64,000 nt of DNA. It comes from Buttiauxella agrestis. Lineage in GTDB: Bacteria; Pseudomonadota; Gammaproteobacteria; Enterobacterales; Enterobacteriaceae. The translations under genes were made by a program, and so were the position numbers. Shown here piece by piece: positions 33,933 to 43,316 of the stretch. The stretch lies in contig NZ_UIGI01000001.1 in assembly GCF_900446255.1 (NCBI RefSeq), positions 4,428,763 through 4,492,762 of the forward strand, given 5' to 3'. The notes under the pieces were generated by a model. It saw only the letters and a list, made by a program, of their open reading frames with translations. It was not told the DNA's origin and ran no database searches. How positions within the stretch are numbered: the first letter of the stretch is position 1; every line of letters begins with the position of its first letter.

Positions 33933-35054
33933 TCACTTCTTCATTTGTTGGAGCTGTATCTGGTCGGCGTATTTGGCTTGTTCTGCCAGCGCCGGGAACT
34001 GTGCCGGAAGGTAAAAACTTTCTGGTACTTTAAGGCCGCGCATGTCACTGCCGGTATGGATTTGCAACTCGCCAAGCTGGCTTATTGTTACACCCGCGAC
34101 GGTTGCCGGCATCAGCAGACGGTAAGGTTTTGCCCTTTCAAATGGCACGGGCGTCGGGAAGCGGTTTTCGCTTAAATCGTAGTTACGATTGAGCACCAGA
34201 AATTTATCCGGCACCCGGCGTTTGCTGTTCCACCAGTCGCCGTCCACTTCGCGAAATTGTCGCTCCGTTTCAGTTTTCCGCACCGCGCCAAGTTGCACCA
34301 GCGCTTTGTGCAACGCTTTATCCATCGCGGCATTGTAGGCCTCAACCGAGCGGCCATGTCCATGCAGAATCACGTTTATCGCAAGCCTGGCTCCCAACAA
34401 ATTCGAGTACAAATCTTCTGGCGAGAAAGCGGAAATTTCCTCAGAAAAGCCGGGGACCGACTGGAACCCATACCACTGGGCAATTTCATGCCATTGCGCC
34501 AGTTGAAATGCGAGATGCCCCGCAAGCCAGGCCGCAATCGTGTAGCGTTCAACCATAGAGGCTGGCGGCGTGAAGGCATGAAGCTGGATACGCCGCACGC
34601 CCAGTTCTTCGCTATAAAACAGGCGCCAGTCCTGGCCGAGTCGGGAATAAATCTGCGTAAAAAGGTAGAAGGTGTTATCGGCAGTATCACGGACGTGGGC
34701 GATATCAATAAAACCCCCACGGTGGGTGTAAATCAGGCCGCTTTTCTCTTCGCTCAGGCCAACGATATTTTTAACCGCCCCCAGCGCGCTGTCATTATAA
34801 CGATGCTGGCCGAGCGTCGAGAGCGTCAGAATATTACCAATCTGATAGACCGGAATCGGCACGCCCACCGCACGGACTTGTAAATCGTAGCCAAACGCGC
34901 AACAAGGGCGCAGCGACTCAGGTGCGGTAAGATCTTGCGCCACCGGCCACACGCGTCTCGCCTGTTCGAAAGGCAAAATATCCGTAGAATTTGGCGGTGC
35001 GCCAATACTTTGAAATGCCACGCCCAATAGCGCTGCCAAAAACCAAACCCGCAT
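33933..35054 (-). CDS. DUF4056 family exported protein
   Basis: 373 aa. A Sec signal peptide (MRVWFLAALLGVAFQSIGA) is followed by a region characteristic of DUF4056: RPCCAFGYDLQVRAVGVPIPVYQIGNI, GLIYTHRGGFIDIAHVRDTADNTFYLF and HEIAQWYGFQSVPGFSEEISAFSPEDLYSNLLGARLA. The HxRGGFIDxAHxRD and HEIAxWYG segments carry conserved His/Asp/Glu that look like a metal or hydrolase site, but no activity is known. It is the last gene of a five-gene envelope operon; its ATG shares one base with the upstream stop (TAATG). Confidence 0.75.
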   Translation of the reverse strand: MRVWFLAALLGVAFQSIGAPPNSTDILPFEQARRVWPVAQDLTAPESLRPCCAFGYDLQVRAVGVPIPVYQIGNILTLSTLGQHRYNDSALGAVKNIVGLSEEKSGLIYTHRGGFIDIAHVRDTADNTFYLFTQIYSRLGQDWRLFYSEELGVRRIQLHAFTPPASMVERYTIAAWLAGHLAFQLAQWHEIAQWYGFQSVPGFSEEISAFSPEDLYSNLLGARLAINVILHGHGRSVEAYNAAMDKALHKALVQLGAVRKTETERQFREVDGDWWNSKRRVPDKFLVLNRNYDLSENRFPTPVPFERAKPYRLLMPATVAGVTISQLGELQIHTGSDMRGLKVPESFYLPAQFPALAEQAKYADQIQLQQMKK

Positions 35055-36187
35055 TAAAATGCCTCCGCCACTTGAAAGTAAAACCCAGCGCTTTCTTTTC
35101 CAAATCCTAAGTCGAGGCGGATGTTCATGTCTGGCTTCACCTCGAAACGATAGCCTGCGCCCACGGTCGGTAGCAGCGGGTTATCTGACAAATGTTGTGG
35201 GCTGTCGCCCAGCGCCCCTGCGCCAATCCATAAAACGTAGCCGTGTCGCCAGTTAAGCTTTTTACGGTATTCCAGTTGCGTGCTCACCACATCTTTATCG
35301 CGATAACGCCCCTGATAATAACCGCGCATTCGGTTGTCATCCCCAGCCTCGGACAAACGATCCCAGGGCACATCACCCCGTGCAAAACGTCCCCAAAGAT
35401 CAAACGCCAGAACGTCCTGATCGTTGAGCGGATAGTAATAATTATATTGCAGCTGCAACACGGTGAAGTGGGTATCTGAGCCAACCGCGGGATCAAACAG
35501 GCTGTATTCCGCACTGAAAAATTGCCCGTGCAGGGGGCGGGTGATCACATCCCGCGAATCGTAGTTAATGGCAGCGGTGACACCGGAACTGTTCGAGTTA
35601 CCGCCCGCATCGTAGCGGGAAAAGTTATCGTCAGGATGTTGATCATCAATATCTTCAGCGTCGTAAGTTGAATAATCCCAGCCTAAGCCTGCATAAAGAT
35701 TATCAACCACCTGACGCATAATCTGCGGATGGAGGCTAAATGACTGCTGAGTATATTTTTGTTCGTTACCTTGCGCGGCGTTGTAGCCAATCCCCCAAAA
35801 CCCGGTTGGGATTTTTGCCAGAGAAGCATCAACAAAAAGTCGCCATTCATCGCCGCTAAAGAAGGTGTAGTTCTTCATACCCATTCCCAACGCGCCGCTG
35901 CTGCTGACGAACCCGGTAAACGATACCGAAGAGTTCTGGGTCACATGATCGTTCGGATCAGTACGATAAATCCCGGCGATCGCCGTTCCTAAACCGAGTT
36001 TCAGCTCCGGGGTATAAAATGGCCCTGGCAGCACGCTCCAGTTAATACCTTTGCTGGCATCATACTGGTTATCGGCACCGAGCTTTCCCAGAAAACCGTC
36101 GATCTCTTCGCGCGTCATTGCGTCCGTGGTGGCCGGTATCATCATGAGGCTTAATAAACTCAAAAATAGCGCGCCACTGTTGTTCAT
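35054..36187 (-). CDS. BamA/TamA-like outer-membrane beta-barrel protein
   Basis: 377 aa with signal peptide. After a short mature N-terminus (ATTDAMTREEIDGFLGKLGA) the rest looks like the Omp85 C-terminal barrel: alternating strands, YDSRDVITRPLHGQFFSAEYSLF (typical D15/bacterial surface antigen motif), RMRGYYQGRYRDKDVVSTQLEYR (the RGY-type motif of strand 12/loop 6) and a C-terminal Phe for BAM recognition. No POTRA domains are present. Fourth gene of the operon. Confidence 0.75.
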   Translation of the reverse strand: MNNSGALFLSLLSLMMIPATTDAMTREEIDGFLGKLGADNQYDASKGINWSVLPGPFYTPELKLGLGTAIAGIYRTDPNDHVTQNSSVSFTGFVSSSGALGMGMKNYTFFSGDEWRLFVDASLAKIPTGFWGIGYNAAQGNEQKYTQQSFSLHPQIMRQVVDNLYAGLGWDYSTYDAEDIDDQHPDDNFSRYDAGGNSNSSGVTAAINYDSRDVITRPLHGQFFSAEYSLFDPAVGSDTHFTVLQLQYNYYYPLNDQDVLAFDLWGRFARGDVPWDRLSEAGDDNRMRGYYQGRYRDKDVVSTQLEYRKKLNWRHGYVLWIGAGALGDSPQHLSDNPLLPTVGAGYRFEVKPDMNIRLDLGFGKESAGFYFQVAEAF

Positions 36188-37161
36188 TAGAATCGGTATT
36201 CGCCTGCGATAAAGAAGCTATTACGCTCGTTAAAACCAATCTCAGTCAGCACATTAAAGTTTTGTGTGAGTTCGTATTGCGCACCGATAAGCGTGTTCCA
36301 CGGTGAGGTAAGGTGCTGCTTAACGTCAAAGCGCCCTTCGTTATCCTTATTCACCGCACTAATCAGCGGCTGAAGTTGGGGAGGCATCTTCAGATCAGCG
36401 AGGCTACCTTTGAACTCCTGCTGAACGTCCTGATACATCGCACCCACCCACACGCTTAAATGCGACGGGCCGGAAATCGATGGCATATCAAAACGATAAC
36501 CCACGCGTGGCGATATCGTTACTGCCGAGATTTTGCCGTCGAGAATGTCGAAATCCGTGCGCGTGTAGTTGGTGTCCACCAGGGTAAACCAGTTTTTATA
36601 GCCGCCCGCCAGCGTAAAACCGGTGCCGTAGGTTCGGCCTTCGAAATCGAGTGTGAAATCAATATCCTGCAAATCACCGCTTTGGTTAAGGCGGTGTACC
36701 GACGAGGCAATAATCCGGTCAATACCGGTATACAGCGACGGATCAGCATCAACCGAAACGTTCGAAACCGACGAGCCTTTGGTGTAGCCCACAATCCCAT
36801 AGATATTCAAAAACGGGAAAACCCACATATCGAGGCGCAAGTTTTCCGATTTGCTGCGCTCGCGTGTGTGGCCGACGTCAATATTAAACATATCGCTGGG
36901 AATCGGGTGCGCCCCCAGTTTCAGCCCGGAGAAAGTAATGCTATCGACATCAACATTCTGGCGCATATTCATGTAGCTGAGATTCACGCCAAACGGCAGC
37001 GGGATGGAGTATCCCCGCGCGCGTGCTTCATCTCCCCAGATAGGAAACGTGCTGCTCTCTGTCGCTGTATCCGTTGCCGCGCCAAAAGCCGCTCCGGATA
37101 AAAACAGTAACGGCAGTGCAATCAATTGACACTGTTGCACGCCCCTTAGCCTTGTTTTCAT
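36187..37161 (-). CDS. Predicted outer-membrane beta-barrel protein of unknown family
   Basis: 324 aa. Signal peptide up to about residue 29 (LSGAAFGA), then WGDEARARGYSIPLPFGVNLSYMNMRQNVDVDSI, many alternating hydrophobic strands and a C-terminal RF, all consistent with an outer-membrane barrel. I do not recognise the family. Its stop shares a base with the next start (TAATG), so it is translationally coupled to the BamA-like protein. Confidence 0.65.
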   Translation of the reverse strand: MKTRLRGVQQCQLIALPLLFLSGAAFGAATDTATESSTFPIWGDEARARGYSIPLPFGVNLSYMNMRQNVDVDSITFSGLKLGAHPIPSDMFNIDVGHTRERSKSENLRLDMWVFPFLNIYGIVGYTKGSSVSNVSVDADPSLYTGIDRIIASSVHRLNQSGDLQDIDFTLDFEGRTYGTGFTLAGGYKNWFTLVDTNYTRTDFDILDGKISAVTISPRVGYRFDMPSISGPSHLSVWVGAMYQDVQQEFKGSLADLKMPPQLQPLISAVNKDNEGRFDVKQHLTSPWNTLIGAQYELTQNFNVLTEIGFNERNSFFIAGEYRF

Positions 37162-37209
37162 TACGTTCTCTTTTAATGTCTGCGTTGTCAGTCAGGCGGC
37201 AAATTCCTT

Positions 37210-38361
37210 TTACAGCCCCGCCCCTACGTTGAAATAGACCGCTTGTTCATTGTCGCTAAACGCAACATCAATTCCGGTATGTAAACCAAACTGGCGAGCA
37301 ATCAGGTAACGGAACCCGCCGCCATAGGCCACTTCGGTTTGCTCATAAAGTTCATCCGCCTCTTTGCTGGCACTCCCCGCGCCGACAAACCCCTGCAATA
37401 CCCAGCGCGGTGTCATCTGCCATTCGAGCTGCGCTTGCACGGTGCTGACGTAATCCCCCTGATAACGATAGCGCGAGATCCCTCGCAAATTAATGTAGGG
37501 CCGCGCCATTGGCGGTAAATGTTTATCGTGACGTGACAGCGATTGATAATTTGCCGCCAGCGCCAGGGTGAAATCCGTGCTCAACGGTTGGAAATATTTC
37601 CCGTCGAGCGTCAGCGTGTCGTAGCGATAATCGCCACCGAGGAAGTTGGTATAAAACTGGTATTCCCCAGTGACGGACACCCCATTACGCGGGTAGAAAA
37701 AGTTGTCCGTGGTGTCATATTCTGCCAGTAACCCGACACCAGAGGTAGAGCTTTCCTCACCCAGGACACGTTGTAACCCACGGTTAATAAAGGTGTTATC
37801 GGCAGAGATTTCCATGTTCGCATAAAACTGCGACGCACCGACAAAAAATGGCGAATCGGCCACACGAAACAGCAGTTTTTGTATTCCGCCGTAGCCTTTC
37901 GTTTGAGTGCTAACGCCCTTTCCCCGGTCAAAGCCTGCAATATCGCCGGAATAGATATCCAGATTAATGTCGGCATAACCGAGCGCCACCAGATAGCGAA
38001 TGCCGTCATTGTTCCACGTGTGGCGATGACCGCCGCCGACAAACCAGGTACCGTTTTGCGTCGCCCCGCCGCCAAATGCCGACATCGCTGGCGGTATTTT
38101 TCGCCCGTCAGTGCGGGATTTTGACGCTTCGCTATCAGCCGTGTCATGCAAGAAAAGACCAAACAAGCCGCCGCCGTAGCCTATCGCCGGTTCGGTGATC
38201 ACCACCGGAATTGGCAAAAAGCCGTAGCGGTTTTCACTCAGATACTGGCTCATGTCCAGCATGCCGTCGGAGTCGTCGATAAAGCCGCTGGCACGCGCAT
38301 CTGCGGGTATCCACAGTCCGACGCAAAGAAGTGCTGCAAAGGTGCGCGTGAAATTATTCAT
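37210..38361 (-). CDS. Second BamA/TamA-like outer-membrane beta-barrel protein
   Basis: 383 aa. Signal peptide (MNNFTRTFAALLCVGLWIPADARA), then a barrel of the Omp85 C-terminal type: YGFLPIPVVITEPAIGYGGGLFGLFLHD, EYDTTDNFFYPRNGVSVTGEYQFY and LRGISRYRYQGDYVSTVQAQLEWQ (the RG-Y-RY motif). No POTRA domains. Ends GAGL rather than an aromatic residue. It overlaps the mscS-like gene by 4 nt (ATGA). Similar proteins are usually annotated only as BamA/TamA family. Confidence 0.75.
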   Translation of the reverse strand: MNNFTRTFAALLCVGLWIPADARASGFIDDSDGMLDMSQYLSENRYGFLPIPVVITEPAIGYGGGLFGLFLHDTADSEASKSRTDGRKIPPAMSAFGGGATQNGTWFVGGGHRHTWNNDGIRYLVALGYADINLDIYSGDIAGFDRGKGVSTQTKGYGGIQKLLFRVADSPFFVGASQFYANMEISADNTFINRGLQRVLGEESSTSGVGLLAEYDTTDNFFYPRNGVSVTGEYQFYTNFLGGDYRYDTLTLDGKYFQPLSTDFTLALAANYQSLSRHDKHLPPMARPYINLRGISRYRYQGDYVSTVQAQLEWQMTPRWVLQGFVGAGSASKEADELYEQTEVAYGGGFRYLIARQFGLHTGIDVAFSDNEQAVYFNVGAGL

Positions 38362-39971
38362 GACGGCTTTTCAGGCTGTATGGCCGGGGGGGCAAACCAA
38401 TTTTCCGGCGTCACCATCACGGCATTTTCCGGCTGGTTGACGAAATTCGGCGACATAATCTGCACGTTAAATTCGTTAAACACATCCTGAATATGGCTAT
38501 GCAATTCACTTTTCACCCCTGCCAACGATTCACCCGGGCGCAGTTTGACCTGCAATTCATAGGCGATATACCAGTCCATCAAATTAAGCTGGCGCACCAG
38601 CGGCGGCGTATTTTTTTCAATGCCGTTGGTACGTTTAGCGGCCAGTTCCAGCATCGCGTGAACCTGCCGCCACGGCGTGTCATAGCCGATGGTGACGCTG
38701 GTGGTCAGATTGACGCCACCACCCGGATTTTGCGCACTGAGATTGGTGATTTTGCCGCTGACCACCACCGCATTTGGCACCGTAACAATGTAGTTTTCAC
38801 GGGTCAGAATTTTGGTCGCCAGCATACCAACTTCATTCACCAACCCTTCGTTATCGCCGATTCGAATCACGTCGCCTTTGCGCAGCGCGCGGGAATAAGT
38901 TAGCACCAGGCCGCTCATGGCGTGGTTCATCACCCCCGCAGAGCCAAGCGTTAACATCAAACCAAAGAACACGCTGATCCCCTTAAAGGCCAGCGAATTC
39001 GCACCGGGCAGGAACGGATAAGCCGCCGAGAGAGCAAACAGCCAGACCATGACGGAAATGAGTTTGCGCGTGGCACCGACCGTTTCAGGATGCAGGCCCG
39101 GCACCATCATCTTGCCGCCCTCAACACGTGTCAGCAGGATTTTCAGCAACTTCAGAATGAAGGCGGTGATTAAAAAGATAATCAAAACAATCAGCAAACC
39201 GGGGAACGCGGAAACTATAGATAACGCGATTTTCTGAAATACATTAATCGACCAGTCACCTAATGATTCTCCCCAGACTCGCGTCCACGGAAAAAGCCGG
39301 AAGATCCAACTCAGCCAGACATAAAACGCGGCGATCCCCAGCAAAATCATCAGTAAACCGTAGAGATAGCCTTCGATTGCACCAACCAACTCACGCCATT
39401 TCGCCGGAATAAGCCCCTTTTTCTGGCTGACTCTAGCCTCAAAGTAACGCTTCACTCTGCGCCAGGATCGGAACGCGCCATAGAACAGCAACCCTAAAGC
39501 GGCCGTTCCGACCAGCGTTTTTACCGTCGCGATGGCGAGATAAGACGAAGAATACTGATCCTTTAACGAAGTGCGCTGTTCATCCATGCGCGTTAATACC
39601 CGCTGTGCGGCCTGGTCGAGAGTTAAATCATCGCCCTCATCCAGATCGCCTTCCGCCAGTAGCATCACGACTTTACCGTTAATGGTGAAGAGCCGTCCTT
39701 GCTGGTTGTAGCGCTGAACCGGGATAATTTGCACAGGATGGCGGATATCGTCTTCACTGAGCGAACGAAGCATCTGGCGGATGCGCAGCACACGTTCTTC
39801 CGGTGTCGTCAGGCCGAATTTGGCCTGCAACATAACAATCGGATGGTGAAAAATATAAACCGTGCGTGCTTTATCCTGTTCAGAAGGAAGTTGCCGTGGT
39901 TCCGCCGCGTGCAACGCACCAGAGGCATACAGAGTGGTCCATGCCAAAAAAATTAGCAGCGCCCTAATCAT
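38358..39971 (-). CDS. MscS-family mechanosensitive channel-like protein
   Basis: 537 aa from the ATG giving MIRALLIFLAWTTLYASGALHAAEPR, a signal peptide with a GGTGA-like SD; a TTG 14 codons upstream is less likely. A periplasmic region (about 25-145) precedes TM helices at about 145-165, 195-225, 250-275 and 305-350. The MscS core follows: pore helix region GLMLTLGSAGVMNHAMSGL, then beta domain LRKGDVIRIGDNEGLVNEVGMLATKI and VPNAVVVSGKITNLS. First gene of the envelope operon, overlapping the next by 4 nt. Confidence 0.82.
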   Translation of the reverse strand: MIRALLIFLAWTTLYASGALHAAEPRQLPSEQDKARTVYIFHHPIVMLQAKFGLTTPEERVLRIRQMLRSLSEDDIRHPVQIIPVQRYNQQGRLFTINGKVVMLLAEGDLDEGDDLTLDQAAQRVLTRMDEQRTSLKDQYSSSYLAIATVKTLVGTAALGLLFYGAFRSWRRVKRYFEARVSQKKGLIPAKWRELVGAIEGYLYGLLMILLGIAAFYVWLSWIFRLFPWTRVWGESLGDWSINVFQKIALSIVSAFPGLLIVLIIFLITAFILKLLKILLTRVEGGKMMVPGLHPETVGATRKLISVMVWLFALSAAYPFLPGANSLAFKGISVFFGLMLTLGSAGVMNHAMSGLVLTYSRALRKGDVIRIGDNEGLVNEVGMLATKILTRENYIVTVPNAVVVSGKITNLSAQNPGGGVNLTTSVTIGYDTPWRQVHAMLELAAKRTNGIEKNTPPLVRQLNLMDWYIAYELQVKLRPGESLAGVKSELHSHIQDVFNEFNVQIMSPNFVNQPENAVMVTPENWFAPPAIQPEKPS

Positions 39972-40080
39972 ATTTATCACCCGGAAAAGAAAGAATTTTG
40001 TTTTATTATTCAATCACACGAGATCAATCGCACCCGTCTCTATACTACGTTGAGCATAGACCAGCGTGAGGCATATTCAA

Positions 40081-40155
40081 GATAACTTGAGAGATGTTAA
40101 GGAGTTGCCTGACGCGCATTTCACCCGGTGGCATCTCAAGGGCACGCAGGTTATC
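40081..40155 (+). other. Long imperfect inverted repeat in the diguanylate cyclase leader
   Basis: GATAACTTGAGAGATG pairs with CATCTCAAG and, beyond a 10-nt bulge, GTTATC. It lies 17 nt before the AAGGAG SD of the diguanylate cyclase gene. It could be an RNA control element or a degenerate repeat. Confidence 0.5.
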
Positions 40156-40186
40156 ATTTGTTAAATTTATAAAAGGAGCGGGATGA

Positions 40187-41281
40187 GTGGACATTAATCA
40201 CAGCACGGGCGAAAGCGTCATTACCAGCACCAAAGGCTATATGTGGTTTTTGTCTTTGAATATTATCTTCTGCGCCTGGTTATTATTACGTGGCACGCAC
40301 CGGAGCGACGTTGAAGACCTGCCGCTGATGCTGCAAATACTGTGCGGATGCATCATTACCCTTTCATTAATCAATCTGCTGATTACGGTAAAATTAAAGA
40401 AGAACATTAACGACGGTTTCTACCACAAACTGCTGCCCTTCGTGGTGCTGGCATTTGGGCTATTGTGGTCAGTGTTATTTTTGAACTTCACGCTTTATTA
40501 TCAAAACCCCCTCATCACGCTGATGTTGACTGTCACGGTATTATTACCGGCGACCATTACCTTCTACATTTCAGGGCGTTTACTGCTGATATTCTCCGCG
40601 CCACTGGTTATCTGCTTGCTGTATGTCGAATTCTTTTTACAGGATAAATTCAGCGTCGCGCAGGTTGTCGGGGCCGTGATCATGCTGATGGTGATTTATT
40701 CTGCCCGCTACATTTTGCTCGAGTGGTACCAGCGCGTTCAGCGCAGCGAATACGAGAAAAATATTCTGATTAAGAAGCTGGTGCAGCAGGCGCATTACGA
40801 TGCGTTGACCGGATTGTTTAACCGACTCAGCATGACGAGTTTCTTTGAAGAGTGTGTCAGCGCGCTTGCTGGCAACAAAAAGAAGCTGTTCATGATTGTG
40901 ATGGATATCGATTTCTTCAAACAATACAACGATATGTATGGTCACGTTGCCGGAGACAAGTGCCTGATTAAAGTCTCACAATGCATTGAAAAATCTTTGC
41001 GTAAAGACAGCGACAGCGCGTTTCGATTTGGCGGTGAGGAGTTCGTGGTGCTGACCGTCTGCGATGACATCTCGCAGGTAAAAGCCATCAGCCACCGGAT
41101 TCAGCAAAATATTGCCCATGCGCATATTCCCCACAAAGGCTCGCGTATCTCCTCGGTGCTCACCATCAGCCAGGGCATAGCACAATGGCAAGAAGGAATG
41201 ACGCTCGAAGCACTGGTTGAAAAGGCCGATCAGCAGCTTTATAAAGCCAAGGAACAAGGTAGAAATCGGGTAAATTACTAA
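40187..41281 (+). CDS. Membrane-bound diguanylate cyclase (GGDEF)
   Basis: 364 aa with a GTG start after AAGGAGCGGGAT. Five or six TM helices (about 20-195) form the sensor part and a GGDEF domain fills about 205-364. The active-site motif is GGEEF at 282-286, which is catalytically competent in the family. DALTGLFNRLSM and MDIDFFKQYNDMYGH are canonical. The inhibitory I-site position carries KDSD in place of RxxD, so product feedback may be weak. It stands alone between the two envelope operons. Confidence 0.9.
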   Translation: MDINHSTGESVITSTKGYMWFLSLNIIFCAWLLLRGTHRSDVEDLPLMLQILCGCIITLSLINLLITVKLKKNINDGFYHKLLPFVVLAFGLLWSVLFLNFTLYYQNPLITLMLTVTVLLPATITFYISGRLLLIFSAPLVICLLYVEFFLQDKFSVAQVVGAVIMLMVIYSARYILLEWYQRVQRSEYEKNILIKKLVQQAHYDALTGLFNRLSMTSFFEECVSALAGNKKKLFMIVMDIDFFKQYNDMYGHVAGDKCLIKVSQCIEKSLRKDSDSAFRFGGEEFVVLTVCDDISQVKAISHRIQQNIAHAHIPHKGSRISSVLTISQGIAQWQEGMTLEALVEKADQQLYKAKEQGRNRVNY

Positions 41282-41667
41282 AATATTTAATTAAGATAAT
41301 TTAAATAATTCCAGAATGTAATTACATTTATATTTGCTCTCCCCATCCCCTTTCACCAATAAAATAGCCGGGCAAAACAATTATTTTGCTCGGTTATTCC
41401 TGTCTATTATCTTGTACTCGCGCCAGATTTTGATTCTTTCCGTTTATTTTTAAATGAGTTACTTAAAATCCTCTTTAGTGAAAATGTTACTGTATATGCC
41501 GCTATTTCTTTTTATTCAAAGAGTTATATAACAACCCGCTATTTATACACTCAAGAACAATCTCATCTCATTTATTTAGCTAATTTTCATGAGAATTCAA
41601 AACGTAATAGCAAATTTCAGGTCTTTACTATACTCACTGAGTCCCTTAAATGAACGGAGTCCCAAAG
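41282..41667. promoter_or_regulatory. AT-rich intergenic region: cyclase terminator and sulfatase-operon promoter region
   Basis: The hairpin AATAGCCGGGCAAAA/TTTTGCTCGGTTATT (41363-41398, 15-bp stem with two G-U pairs) probably ends the cyclase transcript. The remaining 270 bp is very AT-rich and must hold the promoter of the nine-gene operon, but I see no convincing known operator. The sulfatase SD is GGAG at 41653-41656 region, before the ATG at 41668. Confidence 0.55.
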
Positions 41668-43257
41668 ATGCTTAACAACGTCCCTTTCAAAAGGACAATG
41701 ATAGCCAGCATGCTGACATTAATGTCTGGCGCCGTGTCCGCTGTTCATGCCGCTCCTGCAACAGCCTCGCCCGAAAATGCACCGAAACAAGACGCCTCAA
41801 AACCTAACATCGTCGTTATTTTCGGTGATGATATTGGTTACTGGAACCTCAGTACCTATAACCAGGGAATGATGGGTTACAAAACGCCGAACATTGACAG
41901 CATCGCCAGTGAAGGCGCGAAGTTCACATCCTATTACGCTGAACAAAGCTCGACCGCAGGGCGTTCTTCGTTCATTACCGGGCAAATGCCATTCCGTACC
42001 GGGATGAGTAAAGTGGGGATGCCTGGTGCTCCGCAAGGCCTGCAAAAAGAAGACCCAACCATCGCCAACATCCTCAAACAGTTGGGTTACGCGACCGGGC
42101 AGTTTGGTAAAAACCACCTCGGCGACCGCGACGAATTCCTGCCAACCGCGCACGGTTTCGATGAATTCCTCGGCAACCTGTACCACCTGAATGCCGAAGA
42201 AGAACCTGAAAACCCGGATTACCCGAAAGATCCTGAATTCCGTAAACAATTTGGCCCACGCGGCGTGATTAAGAGCACCGCCGACGGCAAAATTGAAGAT
42301 ACCGGCCCACTGACCATTAAACGTATGGGTACGGTTGACGAAGAAACCCTCGCCGCCAACAACGACTTCATGGAACGACAGACCAAAGCCGGGAAGCCAT
42401 TCTTTACCTGGTTTAACACCACGCGTATGCACAACAAAACTCACCTCAAAGATGCCAGCAAAGGCGTGACGGGGCTTGGGGATTATGCAGACGGCATGGT
42501 TGAGCACGACAAAATGGTCGGCGAGGTGCTGCAAAAGATTAAAGACCTCGGTATTGAAGACAACACCATCGTTCTTTACACCACCGATAACGGCCCGATG
42601 ACAGCAACCTGGCCTGATGCGGGTATCACTCCATTCCGCGGTGAGAAAAACACCGGCTGGGAAGGCGGTTTCCGCGTACCAGCGATGATCAAATGGCCGG
42701 GCCATATCAAACCGGGCACGCTGATTAACGACATCTTCGGCAGTAATGACTGGTTCCCTACTCTGGTTGCCGCCGCAGGTATTCCGGATATCAAAGAGCA
42801 GTTGCTGAAGGGCTACAAAACCCCGTCCATCACCTACAAAGTGCATCTTGACGGTTACAACCAGCTCGATTTCATCCAGGGCAAAGGTGAAGACCCGCGT
42901 AAAGAGTTCTTCTACTGGAGCGATGACGGCGACCTGCTGGCGATGCGTTACGGTCGCTGGAAAGCGCACTTCATGATCCAGGAACACACCGGCCTTGATC
43001 TGTGGCGTTATCCGTTCACCAAACTGCGTGCACCGATGATCTTCGACCTGGAAGTGGATCCGCTGGAGAAAGGTTCCGACGGTATGGGTTACCAGAGCTG
43101 GTTCTACGACCGTCTGTTCCTGATGGGCGGCGCGCAGAAATACGTTCAAGAAATGCTGGCAACCTTCAAAGAGTTCCCGCCACGTCAGAAACCAGGTTCA
43201 TTCACGGTTTCCGATGCAGCAGCAATGATCGAACAAGGCTCCAATATCAATAAATAA
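41668..43257 (+). CDS. Serine-type periplasmic sulfatase
   Basis: 529 aa. Starting at the ATG preceded by GGAG gives a clean signal peptide ending near VHAA; another ATG six codons upstream has no SD. Type I sulfatase features: metal-binding FGDDIGY (Asp54, Asp55), the maturation motif Ser95-Thr-Ala-Gly-Arg99 in which Ser becomes formylglycine, GKNHLGD and TTDNGP. A Ser-type motif needs an anaerobic maturase, and one is encoded directly downstream. Close to the arylsulfatase group; the natural sulfate ester is unknown. Confidence 0.9.
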   Translation: MLNNVPFKRTMIASMLTLMSGAVSAVHAAPATASPENAPKQDASKPNIVVIFGDDIGYWNLSTYNQGMMGYKTPNIDSIASEGAKFTSYYAEQSSTAGRSSFITGQMPFRTGMSKVGMPGAPQGLQKEDPTIANILKQLGYATGQFGKNHLGDRDEFLPTAHGFDEFLGNLYHLNAEEEPENPDYPKDPEFRKQFGPRGVIKSTADGKIEDTGPLTIKRMGTVDEETLAANNDFMERQTKAGKPFFTWFNTTRMHNKTHLKDASKGVTGLGDYADGMVEHDKMVGEVLQKIKDLGIEDNTIVLYTTDNGPMTATWPDAGITPFRGEKNTGWEGGFRVPAMIKWPGHIKPGTLINDIFGSNDWFPTLVAAAGIPDIKEQLLKGYKTPSITYKVHLDGYNQLDFIQGKGEDPRKEFFYWSDDGDLLAMRYGRWKAHFMIQEHTGLDLWRYPFTKLRAPMIFDLEVDPLEKGSDGMGYQSWFYDRLFLMGGAQKYVQEMLATFKEFPPRQKPGSFTVSDAAAMIEQGSNINK

Positions 43258-43316
43258 TGACCTGTAACCGGGTGGGCAACCACCCGGTTAATTCGTCGTG
43301 CTCTCAGGGGTTCGCT

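Noticed and set aside
38358-40013. TTG start for the MscS-like gene
   Set aside because: The ATG 14 codons downstream gives a proper signal peptide and has a better SD.
41797-43149. Minus-strand open frame of 450 codons
   Set aside because: Fully antisense to the sulfatase gene, no SD, composition typical of a shadow frame.
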